Positions 7,492 through 16,012 of a DNA stretch of 23,398 nt are shown here, piece after piece. This stretch comes from a virus. The translations under genes and the position numbers were made by a program. Position 1 is the first letter of the stretch. Each line of letters starts with the position of its first letter. Under the pieces are notes generated by a model that saw nothing but the letters and a program-made list of their open reading frames with translations, did not search any database and was not told where the DNA came from. Where the stretch lies: IMG/VR virus record IMGVR_UViG_3300010430_000464, positions 1 to 23,398 of that record; one strand, 5' to 3'.

Positions 7492-7811
7492 ACTTTGACG
7501 AGCTTTATTTTGTAGCTTTAAAGTCGGGTTTGAAACCAAAGGAGTTTTGGTCGATGACTGAAAACGAGTTTCACATTTGGCTCGAAGGTTATCACGAAAG
7601 ACAAGATTTTGAGCGCGATATTATGCGACGAATAATGTGGAGTTCTTTGATTGATGGGAAAGTAAAAAGAAACAAGAAACCCGAAGATTTGTTTCCTTTG
7701 CACTCGGATAGGAATAGGATAAAGCAGTTAGTTGAGCAAGTTAGCAAGGATGAATATTTAATTAAAAAAGCACAAATAGAGAGATTATGCAAGAAAAAAC
7801 CAAATACTTGA
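7488..7811 (+). CDS. Tail assembly chaperone T domain (frameshift extension)
   Basis: This -1 frame runs from 7488 to TGA at 7809-7811 and adds 107 residues to the short chaperone, giving a 226-residue fusion. The extension carries a typical T-domain pattern, with the EFWSMTENEF segment, a basic helix with RRIMWSS, and PEDLFPL near the middle. No ATG precedes its conserved first residues; only a TTG at 7530 is present, and starting there would drop part of the conserved domain. In lambda the T domain recruits the tail tube protein to the tape measure. Confidence 0.8.
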   Translation: MDFDELYFVALKSGLKPKEFWSMTENEFHIWLEGYHERQDFERDIMRRIMWSSLIDGKVKRNKKPEDLFPLHSDRNRIKQLVEQVSKDEYLIKKAQIERLCKKKPNT

Positions 7812-7915
7812 TAATTATGCTTTTGAGTATTCCGTGGATGCTTTGCTTTGGTTTAGGGCTATTGTTTTTTATACCCGCGTTTGCGAAATATAAAGAGTTG
7901 ACCAATGGAGACTAA
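7787..7915 (+). CDS. Small membrane protein of 42 residues
   Basis: The frame starts at ATG 7787 inside the end of the T domain and ends at TAA 7913-7915, overlapping the tape measure start by 11 nt. It bridges an otherwise untranslated 93-nt gap. The product has a short basic N-terminus, a hydrophobic segment of about 25 residues (9-33) and a short polar tail: one or two membrane passes. Function is unknown. It may matter for coupling translation into the tape measure. Confidence 0.55.
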   Translation: MQEKTKYLIIMLLSIPWMLCFGLGLLFFIPAFAKYKELTNGD

Positions 7916-9953
7916 TTTAACGCTAAACGCACAAATAACGGCTGATGTAGGCAAGTTCATTACTAGCTTAGATAGGGTTAATAAATCGGTCGAAAAAGCA
8001 GCAACAAAGATGAAAGACGTAGGCAAAAAAATGTCTACTTATCTTACTTTGCCTCTAGTTGCGGCGGGTGGTGTTGCAGTTGCTAACGCTGTTAAATTCG
8101 AGAAACTAGCTACTAGCTTAAATGTATTGACAGGAAGCGCTGAAGCGGGTGCAAAAGCCTTTGAGCGATTAAAAACATTTAGCGCAAGTACACCTTTTCA
8201 GCTTGATGAGTTGGTTAGTGTCAATAACCAATTAATGGGCTTTGGCTTAACTACTGATAAGGCATTTGAGAGCTTGCAAATGTTGGGCGATGTTGCGAGT
8301 GTTAGCGGGGCAGATTTAGCGCGCGTAGCGGTGGCCTTTGGTCAGTCAGCGGCAGCGGGTCGAGTTATGACACAAGACCTAAATCAGTTTATAAACAATG
8401 GAATACCTATTTATCAATTATTAGGAGATGTAACGGGTAAGAATGTAGGAGAGTTAAGAGATTTAGCAAGTCAAGGTAAAATTACTTTTGATTTATTAGA
8501 GCAAGCATTTAAAAAAGGTACTAGCGAAGGTGGTAAGTTCTTTGGCGGTACTGAAAAACTAAGTCAGACATTAGGCGGTAGGTTATCTACATTAAGAGAT
8601 AATTTTAACCTAATGATGGGTGATATAGGCACATTAATAGGTGACTATTTAAGCCCACTGATAGATGTTGTTACTAAATTAATGAAGGGATTTAAAGACC
8701 TTACACCACTTACAAAAAGTATTATTGTAATTATAGGCGGTATAACCGCAGCTATTGGGCCTTTATTGTTAGGGTTAGGCGCTGTTCTTACAATAATGCC
8801 CGCGCTTATAACAGCTTTCGGGTCTTTGTCTGTAACTGTAAATTCATTAATATGGCCTATTACGGCAGCGGTCGTTGTTATTGCGGCTTTTGCTGCTATT
8901 GCAATAGACCTATGGAATAATTGGGATATAGTAACTCAACACCTTTTAAATGCTTTCACTTATATAAAGAACGGCGTTATTACAATGGTTCAATCTGTTG
9001 TAAAACACTTAGCTTTTTTAGCTCAAGGATTTGTAAATATAGCGAACCTAGCGGGTTTTAATCTGACTAACCCGTTAACTAATCTTTCTGATAAGCTAGA
9101 AGGTTTAAAAGGTACGATAATACCCGTTACTAAAAAGTGGGCAAGTTTAGGCGACTCAATGAAAAATGCGGGCAAAGCGATGGGGCTCGTAAAAGGTGAA
9201 GCGTCAGGAGTTGCAAGTGGCATTAAAAAAATAGGTGACGAAGCGAAGAAAGCAACAGCCGAAATTGAAGGTACAACCGATGCAATGAAAAAGCTAGTAG
9301 GTACTAGCGAAGGCAGAGAAAAAGGAAATAGAAGTGGACAACAAAGCGGGTCAATAGAAGACGAAGTTGTAAATCCTGAGATGTTAGGGAACTTAGATGC
9401 ATTCAACACAAAACTTCAAGAAACACAAGAAATAGCGGGATTAGTTGCTAATTCCGTAGGTAATGCTTTTACAACAATGGGCTATCAAATAGTAGACTCA
9501 TTTGGCGAAGCAACAACGGGCGCGGGTAGATTTCTTCGCGGCATGGCAGATACAGCAACGCAACTAATTGCAATGGCATTAAGTCAGTCAATTGGTAATG
9601 CCATTGTAGGGGCTACACAATCGGGTAATGCAACAGGCCCAGCGGCAGTAGTGGCAACGCCCGCTTTTATCGCTACCGCAATTGGTGGCATTATTGGAGC
9701 GTTCGCAGCAATACCACAGTTCGCAACGGGTGGTATTGTTGGCGGTAGTTCTTTTAGTGGCGACCGCGTAATGGCTCGAGTTAACAGCGGCGAAATGATA
9801 CTAAACAGCGGGCAACAAAGAAACCTATTTAGCATGATTAACGGTGGCGGCAACGGCGGCTCGCAACGACTTGAAGCGGTAATACGTGGCAGCGATATTT
9901 TACTCTCAAACGAAAGAGCAACAAAGCAAAGAACCCGATTCAGGGGATATTAA
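7905..9953 (+). CDS. Tail tape measure protein
   Basis: This 682-residue protein sets tail length and probably enters the cell envelope with the DNA. It has the TP901-type tape measure domain (about 60-230, with the GSAEAGAKAFERLK and NQFINNGIPIY segments), a strongly hydrophobic region (about 268-345) with several possible membrane passes, Lys/Glu-rich coiled-coil linkers, and a Gly-rich C-terminal end. By the usual 0.15 nm per residue the tail would be near 100 nm, which fits a siphovirus. It overlaps both neighbours. Confidence 0.93.
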   Translation: METNLTLNAQITADVGKFITSLDRVNKSVEKAATKMKDVGKKMSTYLTLPLVAAGGVAVANAVKFEKLATSLNVLTGSAEAGAKAFERLKTFSASTPFQLDELVSVNNQLMGFGLTTDKAFESLQMLGDVASVSGADLARVAVAFGQSAAAGRVMTQDLNQFINNGIPIYQLLGDVTGKNVGELRDLASQGKITFDLLEQAFKKGTSEGGKFFGGTEKLSQTLGGRLSTLRDNFNLMMGDIGTLIGDYLSPLIDVVTKLMKGFKDLTPLTKSIIVIIGGITAAIGPLLLGLGAVLTIMPALITAFGSLSVTVNSLIWPITAAVVVIAAFAAIAIDLWNNWDIVTQHLLNAFTYIKNGVITMVQSVVKHLAFLAQGFVNIANLAGFNLTNPLTNLSDKLEGLKGTIIPVTKKWASLGDSMKNAGKAMGLVKGEASGVASGIKKIGDEAKKATAEIEGTTDAMKKLVGTSEGREKGNRSGQQSGSIEDEVVNPEMLGNLDAFNTKLQETQEIAGLVANSVGNAFTTMGYQIVDSFGEATTGAGRFLRGMADTATQLIAMALSQSIGNAIVGATQSGNATGPAAVVATPAFIATAIGGIIGAFAAIPQFATGGIVGGSSFSGDRVMARVNSGEMILNSGQQRNLFSMINGGGNGGSQRLEAVIRGSDILLSNERATKQRTRFRGY

Positions 9954-12274
9954 TGGCGGTAGTATTAACAAGCGAGTTTACAAGTAATCAAGACATAGAT
10001 TATAAGGTTGAAATTATCGACACTTCGGCGGGTAGCCCGTTGGCTAATACTTTTGTAGTTCAAGACGTTAATATTTCTTATTCAACCGATACGGACAACA
10101 TATTAACACCCGTTATTCCTTCGACTTGTGAAGTACAATGTTGGAATCAAGGCGGTTATTTCAATTCAACATTTATACCCGCTTTAATTCAAAACCAACA
10201 AGAGCGATTCCAAGTAAAAGTATATCAAGACACGGGCAGCGGTTACTCGTTGTGGTGGTTTGGTTGGGTATTACAAGACCAAGTAGAAGAAGTTGAAGCG
10301 GCGCAACCTAGACAGTTTATTTTGAAGTGCGCTGATGGGTTGGGTAGGATGCAAGACAAAGATTACGTAGACAACAATATAACGAGTAGTGTGCCACCTA
10401 GAACGCTATTTGTGACCTTGTTAACCAAGTTATTAAGCTATTCAGGATTAGCGGGCCTATTTGCGGCAGCTGATGACTACTTGGTAACTTCTTGCGATTG
10501 GTGGGAAGATACAATGACCTACGGAGCTACAACAGATCCCTTATATTTATCTTATATTGATACTGATATTTTCAGGATAAAGGGCGAAGATGGAAGCGAA
10601 GTGCAATATACAAGTGCTTTTGATGTGCTTGTACAAGTGGCGAAGTTATGGAATTGCAGAGTTTACCAAAGTGAAGGCCTTTGGCGATTTGAGCAATACG
10701 GGCAACGTGATAGCACGACATTGAAAGAGAATGTTTACAGGCAAAACGGGACTACTCAAAACAGCTCAACGAGTTCTGCTACTTATGAAAAAGCAATAGC
10801 CACTAATACAAGCCTTACAAGTGCGCGGGCAATGGGTAACAACGAAGCCTTCTTACCCGCTGCAAAGAAAATACAGCTAACCTACGACCAAGCGTTTTTG
10901 ACAAGCGAAATAGGGCAGTTCTACTTTAAAAATGGGGCTTCAACGGCTCAAAATGTAGGATTAGTTGAAGGGCTAACAAATACAAGTTTAAGCATTCCTA
11001 TAAATTATTTTGCGGGGGCTAGTGGAATTGCTATCGCCGATAGAAATAAAATACACAAAGCTATATTTAAAATAGCGCTAACCTTAGAAACTCAAGGCGG
11101 TACTACTTACTATTACACTAATTCAAATGATGGAGAATGGGTCACATCAGCCGCAACTTATGACTTTGAAACCGAGAAAGAGAATCCTAGCAGTAGTGTA
11201 ATTTTAAATGGTAATTATAACCTTACTACAACAGATATACCCGCAGATGGTTATGTAACTCTAAGAATATACTTAGATGACTTTTACGATTACCATAAAA
11301 TAGGGGGTGCGGGTTGGTTGCCAACTACTTTAAGTAATGAAGGTTGGTCAGTTTTCGGAACTATTGAACTTGAAGGCACGGATCAAAACGTTCAAGCTAC
11401 AATCTATAAAAGCGCTAATTCAAGAACAGAAATAGGCGACGACGAAACAATAGATTTAGGTACTTTAAACATTGGTGATTCGTTATTTAACACGGGCCGA
11501 CTAATGGTAAACAACGGCGGTACTTATGAAGGGACATCGAATTGGAGAGAAGGCAATAGCGGTACTTATACAAGTATCTTACAGCTGCTTTGCAATGAAG
11601 CATTAGCCTATTATGACCAACCAATTAGCATCTATGACGGCGAATTGTACTACTCGAATAGCTTTCAATATCGCGTTAATTGGGATAGTCAGTTCTATAT
11701 TCCGATGGATGTCTCATTTAGCTGCAATCAAGGTACTTGGTCGGGTAGATGGTGGCAGATTTACCGCGATAAAACGAACATAAGCGCTGAAACGAAATAC
11801 GAAAAGCGACGAAGGCTATTTAGAAAAAGACGAGCTAACGCAAACGAAGGAGACTTACCTAACGGTGTATTAGGTGGCGTACAGATGACCGAAGGAGACG
11901 GACAAATAAGCGGAGTTGTAGATTACGAAATTACACCCGCTTTGATGACAACGGGCGTAACGGGGGCGACGATAGTACCCGCGGGCGGCGCAGATACTTA
12001 CATCGTAGTGACTAAGGTTGTAATTATAAAAACAGACGGTACAATCGACTACGGCAGCGGTAACGCTTCGATTTACTTCGCAAGCGAAACGACCAACGTA
12101 ATAAGCGCGGGCGGGCTATTGACAGCGATTAACACGGGGCTAACGAAGCAATTTAACCCGACTGACGAAACAAAGTTCTTTGCAAATGAAGACCTTTTAA
12201 TTTCGATTGGTAGCGATGCAAGCGGTGATTATGACTTCACAATTAAAGTTTACTATAAATTAATATCTTTGTAA
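9953..12274 (+). CDS. Large tail-tip or baseplate protein
   Basis: This 773-residue protein starts at the last base of the tape measure stop codon. The N-terminal 130 residues look like a beta-rich distal tail domain with many aromatic residues (YSLWWFGWVLQD near 97-108); a middle section with DVLVQVAKLWNCRVYQSEG resembles the hub fold of tail-tip proteins; the C-terminal 120 residues are Gly/Thr-rich strands. Position after the tape measure and length suggest a single protein joining distal-tail and hub functions, common in Bacteroidetes phages. No lytic motif is visible. Confidence 0.72.
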   Translation: MAVVLTSEFTSNQDIDYKVEIIDTSAGSPLANTFVVQDVNISYSTDTDNILTPVIPSTCEVQCWNQGGYFNSTFIPALIQNQQERFQVKVYQDTGSGYSLWWFGWVLQDQVEEVEAAQPRQFILKCADGLGRMQDKDYVDNNITSSVPPRTLFVTLLTKLLSYSGLAGLFAAADDYLVTSCDWWEDTMTYGATTDPLYLSYIDTDIFRIKGEDGSEVQYTSAFDVLVQVAKLWNCRVYQSEGLWRFEQYGQRDSTTLKENVYRQNGTTQNSSTSSATYEKAIATNTSLTSARAMGNNEAFLPAAKKIQLTYDQAFLTSEIGQFYFKNGASTAQNVGLVEGLTNTSLSIPINYFAGASGIAIADRNKIHKAIFKIALTLETQGGTTYYYTNSNDGEWVTSAATYDFETEKENPSSSVILNGNYNLTTTDIPADGYVTLRIYLDDFYDYHKIGGAGWLPTTLSNEGWSVFGTIELEGTDQNVQATIYKSANSRTEIGDDETIDLGTLNIGDSLFNTGRLMVNNGGTYEGTSNWREGNSGTYTSILQLLCNEALAYYDQPISIYDGELYYSNSFQYRVNWDSQFYIPMDVSFSCNQGTWSGRWWQIYRDKTNISAETKYEKRRRLFRKRRANANEGDLPNGVLGGVQMTEGDGQISGVVDYEITPALMTTGVTGATIVPAGGADTYIVVTKVVIIKTDGTIDYGSGNASIYFASETTNVISAGGLLTAINTGLTKQFNPTDETKFFANEDLLISIGSDASGDYDFTIKVYYKLISL
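12264..12271 (+). promoter_or_regulatory. Possible promoter before the fibre genes
   Basis: TATCTTTG matches TAnnTTTG exactly and lies 13 nt before the ATG at 12285. It overlaps the end of the preceding gene, has no clear TTG -33 element, and may be chance in AT-rich DNA. Confidence 0.3.
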
Positions 12275-12284
12275 AAATAACAAC

Positions 12285-12665
12285 ATGGCAACATTATCAC
12301 AATACCTTGAAGATCAGGTTTTAAATTGGCTTAAAGGTTCAACTTTCGCAGCAGCTCCTACTGTGTACGTAGATTTACTTGATAGCGGTTCAAGTTCACT
12401 ATTAACGACATTAACGGGCAGCGCAACGCGACCTTCTGTAACCTTCGGCGCTATTAGCACGGACGGCAACGGACGTATAATGAGCAACAGCGGGGCAGTA
12501 ACATTCACAGCAAGCGCAAGCGCTGGCGGAGTAGTGGCTTATGTGGCATTATACGACGCGGCAACAGCGGGTAATCAATTGAGCGTTGTAGCAAGTGCTA
12601 AGACTATCAACACAGCTGATCCTGTGGAAATTGTAATTGGTGATTTGACCTTTAAAATGGATTAG
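12285..12665 (+). CDS. Tail fibre-type protein
   Basis: This 126-residue protein resembles small phage fibre-associated proteins whose family begins with an N-terminal helix containing NWLKGS and a following strand PTVYVDLL (26-33), then Ser/Thr-rich strands and a YVALYD block (96-101). The fold should be a beta sandwich. It ends directly before the receptor-binding gene, with stop TAG and ATG adjoining. It may link the tail tip to the fibre or form part of it. Confidence 0.65.
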   Translation: MATLSQYLEDQVLNWLKGSTFAAAPTVYVDLLDSGSSSLLTTLTGSATRPSVTFGAISTDGNGRIMSNSGAVTFTASASAGGVVAYVALYDAATAGNQLSVVASAKTINTADPVEIVIGDLTFKMD

Positions 12666-13778
12666 ATGCGCTTAGGCTTAGGAATTGGCATAGACAAGAC
12701 GAATATTGCCGTTATTAACAGCGGCTTAAAGGCGCGATTCTTAGGCACGGGAACGCAATACACTCAACTTGGACCGATAACAAGACAGCTAACTGCTACG
12801 ATGACGGGTGACGGTACGCAAGCGACTGACTTATTGGTTACAAAACGCTTTGCTCCAAATTATACGGGCGACGGTACTTTGGTTGCTGCGGTAACAGCAG
12901 CGGAGTTTGTTTTCGATGAATATTCTGATAGTCTATTTGGAATAAGCGCAAGACAATTAAGGGCTGCCTATTCGGGCGACGACTTAACAATAAGGCGAAG
13001 CAGCGATAACGCAACAGACGACATAGGGTTTGCAAGTAACCTAATAGACAGCGCAACAGCTTCGACATTTATCGGAGCAAATAATGGTCTTGTAACAGAC
13101 TTTTACGACCAGTCGGCAAACGCAAATGACGCAAGCGAAAGCACAGCAGCGAATCAACCTACTTTAATAAGTTCGGGTACATTACAGACAATTAATTCAA
13201 TCGGAGCGTTGAAATTTGATGGTTCGGATGACAGGCTTTTGGTTTGGAATAACACAACAGCACCCGCAGTATTTCAAACTTTAGGAAGTGATTTGACTAT
13301 TGTAGCGCGAATAAATGGAAATGTTTTTTCGGGTTCTGATGTGTCGTGGGCGAGTGCAAACACTATTTTAGAAAGTAGGCAAAACATAGGCTCGGGCGTT
13401 AATGTCCCTTTTTCGTTAGGCGTAAATGCAAGCAGTAAATTGCAAATGGGAATAGACAGCAGCGGCACAGTTGAAACATTTGCAAGCACGGCAACTATAA
13501 GCACTTCAACAGATTATTATTTTGCGGTAACTATAACAGGCACAACTGTAAAACTATTTATAAACGGAACGCTAGACAGCACGCACACCATTACAAGTGC
13601 AACAGGAAGTAGAACAGTAGGCACAACCGCAAGCAGCCTTACAATTGGAGTTAGAACTCGAAACGGAGGGCAAGCCGATGCAAATTATTTTGACGGTAAA
13701 ATAAACGAAATTTTATTATTTAGCGCAGCTTTAAGTGATGCAGATACAAATTCTATTGTAAACGATTCAACACTATAA
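12666..13778 (+). CDS. Probable receptor-binding tail protein with carbohydrate-binding-type domains
   Basis: This 370-residue protein starts with three degenerate repeats of about 20 residues near 21-35, 42-57 and 62-76 (core GDGTQ or GDGTL), likely a stalk. Residues about 85-165 resemble the start of fungal/bacterial AbfB-type domains: ARQLRAAYSG, RRSSD, and DFYDQSANANDAS. The C-terminal half looks like a LamG/concanavalin sandwich, with LKFDGSDDRL and LTIGVRTRNGG blocks. Such sandwiches bind or cut glycans, so host surface recognition is the likely role. Domain calls are by pattern only. Confidence 0.7.
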   Translation: MRLGLGIGIDKTNIAVINSGLKARFLGTGTQYTQLGPITRQLTATMTGDGTQATDLLVTKRFAPNYTGDGTLVAAVTAAEFVFDEYSDSLFGISARQLRAAYSGDDLTIRRSSDNATDDIGFASNLIDSATASTFIGANNGLVTDFYDQSANANDASESTAANQPTLISSGTLQTINSIGALKFDGSDDRLLVWNNTTAPAVFQTLGSDLTIVARINGNVFSGSDVSWASANTILESRQNIGSGVNVPFSLGVNASSKLQMGIDSSGTVETFASTATISTSTDYYFAVTITGTTVKLFINGTLDSTHTITSATGSRTVGTTASSLTIGVRTRNGGQADANYFDGKINEILLFSAALSDADTNSIVNDSTL

Positions 13779-13780
13779 AT

Positions 13781-13978
13781 ATGTATTATATAGGGACATA
13801 CGAAGAATGCTTGGCATATTTAAAACAAGTAAATGAAGGTGAAAACTATGAAGATACAACCTTAACATATGCCGATATTATAGAGACTATGGACGGGTGC
13901 GCGATCATAAAACATATTAATTACACGTGCGAAATGAAGATAATTGAAGTTTTGAACTTACCCGATGCAAGACTATGA
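13781..13978 (+). CDS. Small hypothetical protein after fibre gene
   Basis: This 65-residue protein begins MYYIGTYEECLAY and ends with a short strand pair. Small proteins with a very similar start are common beside tail-fibre genes in Bacteroidetes phages, but their role is unknown to me. It may assist fibre folding or be a small tail component. It overlaps the next gene by 14 nt. Confidence 0.6.
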   Translation: MYYIGTYEECLAYLKQVNEGENYEDTTLTYADIIETMDGCAIIKHINYTCEMKIIEVLNLPDARL

Positions 13979-14261
13979 AGAGTTGATAAAATGGATACTA
14001 GGCGGCGGAGCATTCGGGGCGGTGTTCAAAATAATAGAACTTCGCGGAAAAGGTCGAGTAGATGCGGTTAATGGATTTGAGAAGTTGGTAGTTGTGTTAC
14101 AGAAAGAGCGAGAAGAGTTGCTCAAAGAGCGCGAAGATAATAAAAAGTATATTTCACAAATAAAAGAAGAAAGAAACGAATTAAGAGAATGGCAAAAAGT
14201 TATAAATCAGATGTTGCAAGACGGGAAAAAGATGAGAGATGAGCAAGCTAGGAAGCATTAG
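13965..14261 (+). CDS. Membrane-anchored coiled-coil protein, spanin- or holin-associated candidate
   Basis: This 98-residue protein has a short hydrophobic N-terminal region (about 8-26, with a GGGAFGAVF core) and a long, strongly charged coiled coil (about 45-95). This one-pass-plus-coil layout is typical of inner-membrane spanins (Rz-like), and the gene lies at the start of the lysis region. No partner lipoprotein with a lipobox was recognised. It could also be a tail-related coiled-coil protein. It overlaps the downstream small membrane gene by 23 nt. Confidence 0.55.
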   Translation: MQDYEELIKWILGGGAFGAVFKIIELRGKGRVDAVNGFEKLVVVLQKEREELLKEREDNKKYISQIKEERNELREWQKVINQMLQDGKKMRDEQARKH

Positions 14262-14427
14262 TTTGTTAATCGGGTTAGTTGGTGGTGGTATTTCAGACAT
14301 TTGCGAAATAGGCGTTCCAATACTTAGCTTTGTCATCACTACTTTATTAACTTTGTATTTCAGCTTTCAGATTAAAAGTTGGCTTAAAGAAGTTAAGATA
14401 AAAGTTAAGATTAACGAAATTAAATAA
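14239..14427 (+). CDS. Small membrane protein
   Basis: This 62-residue protein has one or two hydrophobic segments (about 6-20 and 27-47) and a basic C-terminal tail rich in Lys. It overlaps the coiled-coil gene. The layout would suit a small holin or antiholin, but no family is recognised. Confidence 0.6.
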   Translation: MSKLGSISLLIGLVGGGISDICEIGVPILSFVITTLLTLYFSFQIKSWLKEVKIKVKINEIK

Positions 14428-14433
14428 AATAAT

Positions 14434-14667
14434 ATGGCAAAACCTTCGGAATTGGCGAACAGCGCAAACGCATTATCAAGAGCAGAATTAAGGAAGCTAA
14501 ATAATTATTTGTCGGTAGGTATAAGCGAGAGCGAACTTGGTGCTACTTCTGAAATACAGACGTTAGCAAGTAATATAAACGCTTTAAATGGTGCTGATAG
14601 GTTGTCTTTTTCAGATACCTTAGGTACTGTAAGTGGGGGCATTAAAGACAAACATTGGCCTTGCTAA
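14434..14667 (+). CDS. Hypothetical protein
   Basis: This 77-residue soluble protein is rich in Ala, Asn, Ser and Leu, with helix-forming segments throughout and an unusual C-terminal end (GGIKDKHWPC). It has no motif I know. It lies 6 nt after a membrane gene and overlaps the next by 13 nt, inside the lysis region. Confidence 0.55.
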   Translation: MAKPSELANSANALSRAELRKLNNYLSVGISESELGATSEIQTLASNINALNGADRLSFSDTLGTVSGGIKDKHWPC

Positions 14668-15044
14668 TTTATATTTTAATATTATTACTTAGCCTTTTTA
14701 TTAATCACATTGGTTTTTTTTACGATGGTGATTATCGCGCTTATTGGTTTGTCGCAAATAACATTCTTTTAGTGCTATTATCCTATTCAAAGAAGCCGAA
14801 AAGTAAGCTCTTATTAGACACCGTTAACGGTTACTTCTTAGGGCTATTAATTGAGTCGTTTAGAGTTTGGATATTAGATTTAGAAATGTCTCACATCAGC
14901 GAAATATTAATGTTTTCTTTTTTTGTTATTGGCTTTTGTTGGCGCAAGTACAAAGACAATACAATAACAGTTGCAATGATAACAGGACTTAGCACCGCCT
15001 TAAAGTGGGTAGTTACTAAAATTTTAACTATACTATTCTCATGA
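14655..15044 (+). CDS. Multi-pass membrane protein
   Basis: This frame of 129 residues starts at TTG 14655 (or TTG 14661) and encodes four likely membrane passes: about 2-17, 28-44, 53-75 and 81-95, with a further hydrophobic end. There is no ATG in a suitable position, so the start is uncertain. It has no enzyme motif. It ends in an ATGA overlap with the next small gene. A lysis or immunity role is possible only from location. Confidence 0.55.
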   Translation: MALLIYILILLLSLFINHIGFFYDGDYRAYWFVANNILLVLLSYSKKPKSKLLLDTVNGYFLGLLIESFRVWILDLEMSHISEILMFSFFVIGFCWRKYKDNTITVAMITGLSTALKWVVTKILTILFS

Positions 15045-15214
15045 GAAAAATAATACCTTACTTAGTTGGTGGATCTATTGCGCTACTACTATTGGCAGTA
15101 ATAATCGGAACTATTTCGTTTAAATTTGCTGCAATCGGTGCGGTAACTATATTAGTTTGGTTTTATTTATTCAACTTAATAAAAAAACATGGCAGCGATA
15201 TTAATGGTTTTTAG
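15041..15214 (+). CDS. Two-pass membrane protein of 57 residues
   Basis: The frame starts at ATG 15041 in an ATGA overlap with the preceding stop, and ends at TAG 15212-15214, inside the next gene. The product has hydrophobic segments at about 6-26 and 29-47 with a short positive C-terminal tail (IKKH). Overlaps on both sides indicate it is translated. The layout resembles a small holin or antiholin. Confidence 0.6.
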   Translation: MRKIIPYLVGGSIALLLLAVIIGTISFKFAAIGAVTILVWFYLFNLIKKHGSDINGF

Positions 15215-15566
15215 TTACTTTATAGCTAAAGGATTACAAGATGCTATTTTAAGCACGGGGAAAGGCTTTAATAGTGATAACAAGTACAAGTACCCTAAAG
15301 TATTTATTAAGGAGCTTAGCCCTATTTATAAGGCCTACCATCAAGCGATTGGGGCAACGTATAAAGAGAAGTATTTCCTTTCAGCATCGTTGCTTGTTAT
15401 GTTTACCGATTGGTGGCACTTCGCAGGCTTTCTAAGGCATCTTAGCGTGTACGCTATGTGTTTTATCATTACAGACTATAACGTTATTCTAACAGCTATC
15501 ATTTGCACAATGGCATTAATCTGTTTTAATTTCGTTTATAGCGTTACTAAAAGTTTTATGAAATGA
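15189..15566 (+). CDS. Membrane protein next to the endolysin
   Basis: This 125-residue protein has a short hydrophobic N-terminus, a soluble Lys/Tyr-rich middle (about 22-60, containing SPIYKAYHQAIG) and two or three membrane passes after residue 62. It overlaps the two-pass gene upstream and the endolysin downstream by 4 nt (ATGA). The tight coupling suggests joint expression with lysis genes, though the role is unknown. Confidence 0.65.
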   Translation: MAAILMVFSYFIAKGLQDAILSTGKGFNSDNKYKYPKVFIKELSPIYKAYHQAIGATYKEKYFLSASLLVMFTDWWHFAGFLRHLSVYAMCFIITDYNVILTAIICTMALICFNFVYSVTKSFMK

Positions 15567-16012
15567 TACTAAGCGCAAACCTATCTTTAGACGAAGTTGT
15601 AAAGAGCCAAACAGCTATACGAAATGGAATAGACAATAGACCTACTCAAGAACATATAGAAAACCTAAAAGAAATAGCTTTAAATGTATTTCAACCTTTG
15701 CGCGATTGGTACGGTAAGCCGATATTTATAAGCTCAGGTTATCGATCTAAGGCTCTAAATACTGCGATTAATGGAAGTTTAACAAGCCAACATTCTAAGG
15801 GCGAAGCGTTAGATTTAGATGTTGACCTAGACAACTATAAGCTATTCAATTACATTAAGAATAACCTAACCTTTGACCAATTAATTTATGAGTTCGGCGA
15901 TGAGAATTGCCCCGCTTGGGTTCATGTAAGCTACTCTAAAGGCGCTAATCGTGGGCAAATACTTCGAGCCATGAAGGTTAATGGTAAGACTAAATATTTG
16001 AGTTATGAGTGA
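15563..16012 (+). CDS. Endolysin, M15 family zinc peptidase
   Basis: This 149-residue protein fits the M15 (M15_3-type) peptidases that cut peptide cross-links in peptidoglycan. The core is SSGYRS (57-62) and SQHSKGEALDLD (75-86), where His77 and Asp84 are expected zinc ligands, followed by a late WVHVSY block (119-124) with His121 as the third. It has no signal peptide, so it needs a holin for release. It overlaps the next gene, the holin, by 8 nt. Confidence 0.93.
   Translation: MILSANLSLDEVVKSQTAIRNGIDNRPTQEHIENLKEIALNVFQPLRDWYGKPIFISSGYRSKALNTAINGSLTSQHSKGEALDLDVDLDNYKLFNYIKNNLTFDQLIYEFGDENCPAWVHVSYSKGANRGQILRAMKVNGKTKYLSYE

Noticed and set aside
9023-9409. Minus-strand open frame of 128 residues under the tape measure gene
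   Set aside because: It lies fully opposite a well-supported gene and has a low-complexity, Ser/Pro/Phe-rich product typical of an antisense shadow.
12838-13504. Minus-strand frames under the receptor-binding gene
   Set aside because: Antisense shadows of a repetitive, Ser/Thr-rich coding sequence.
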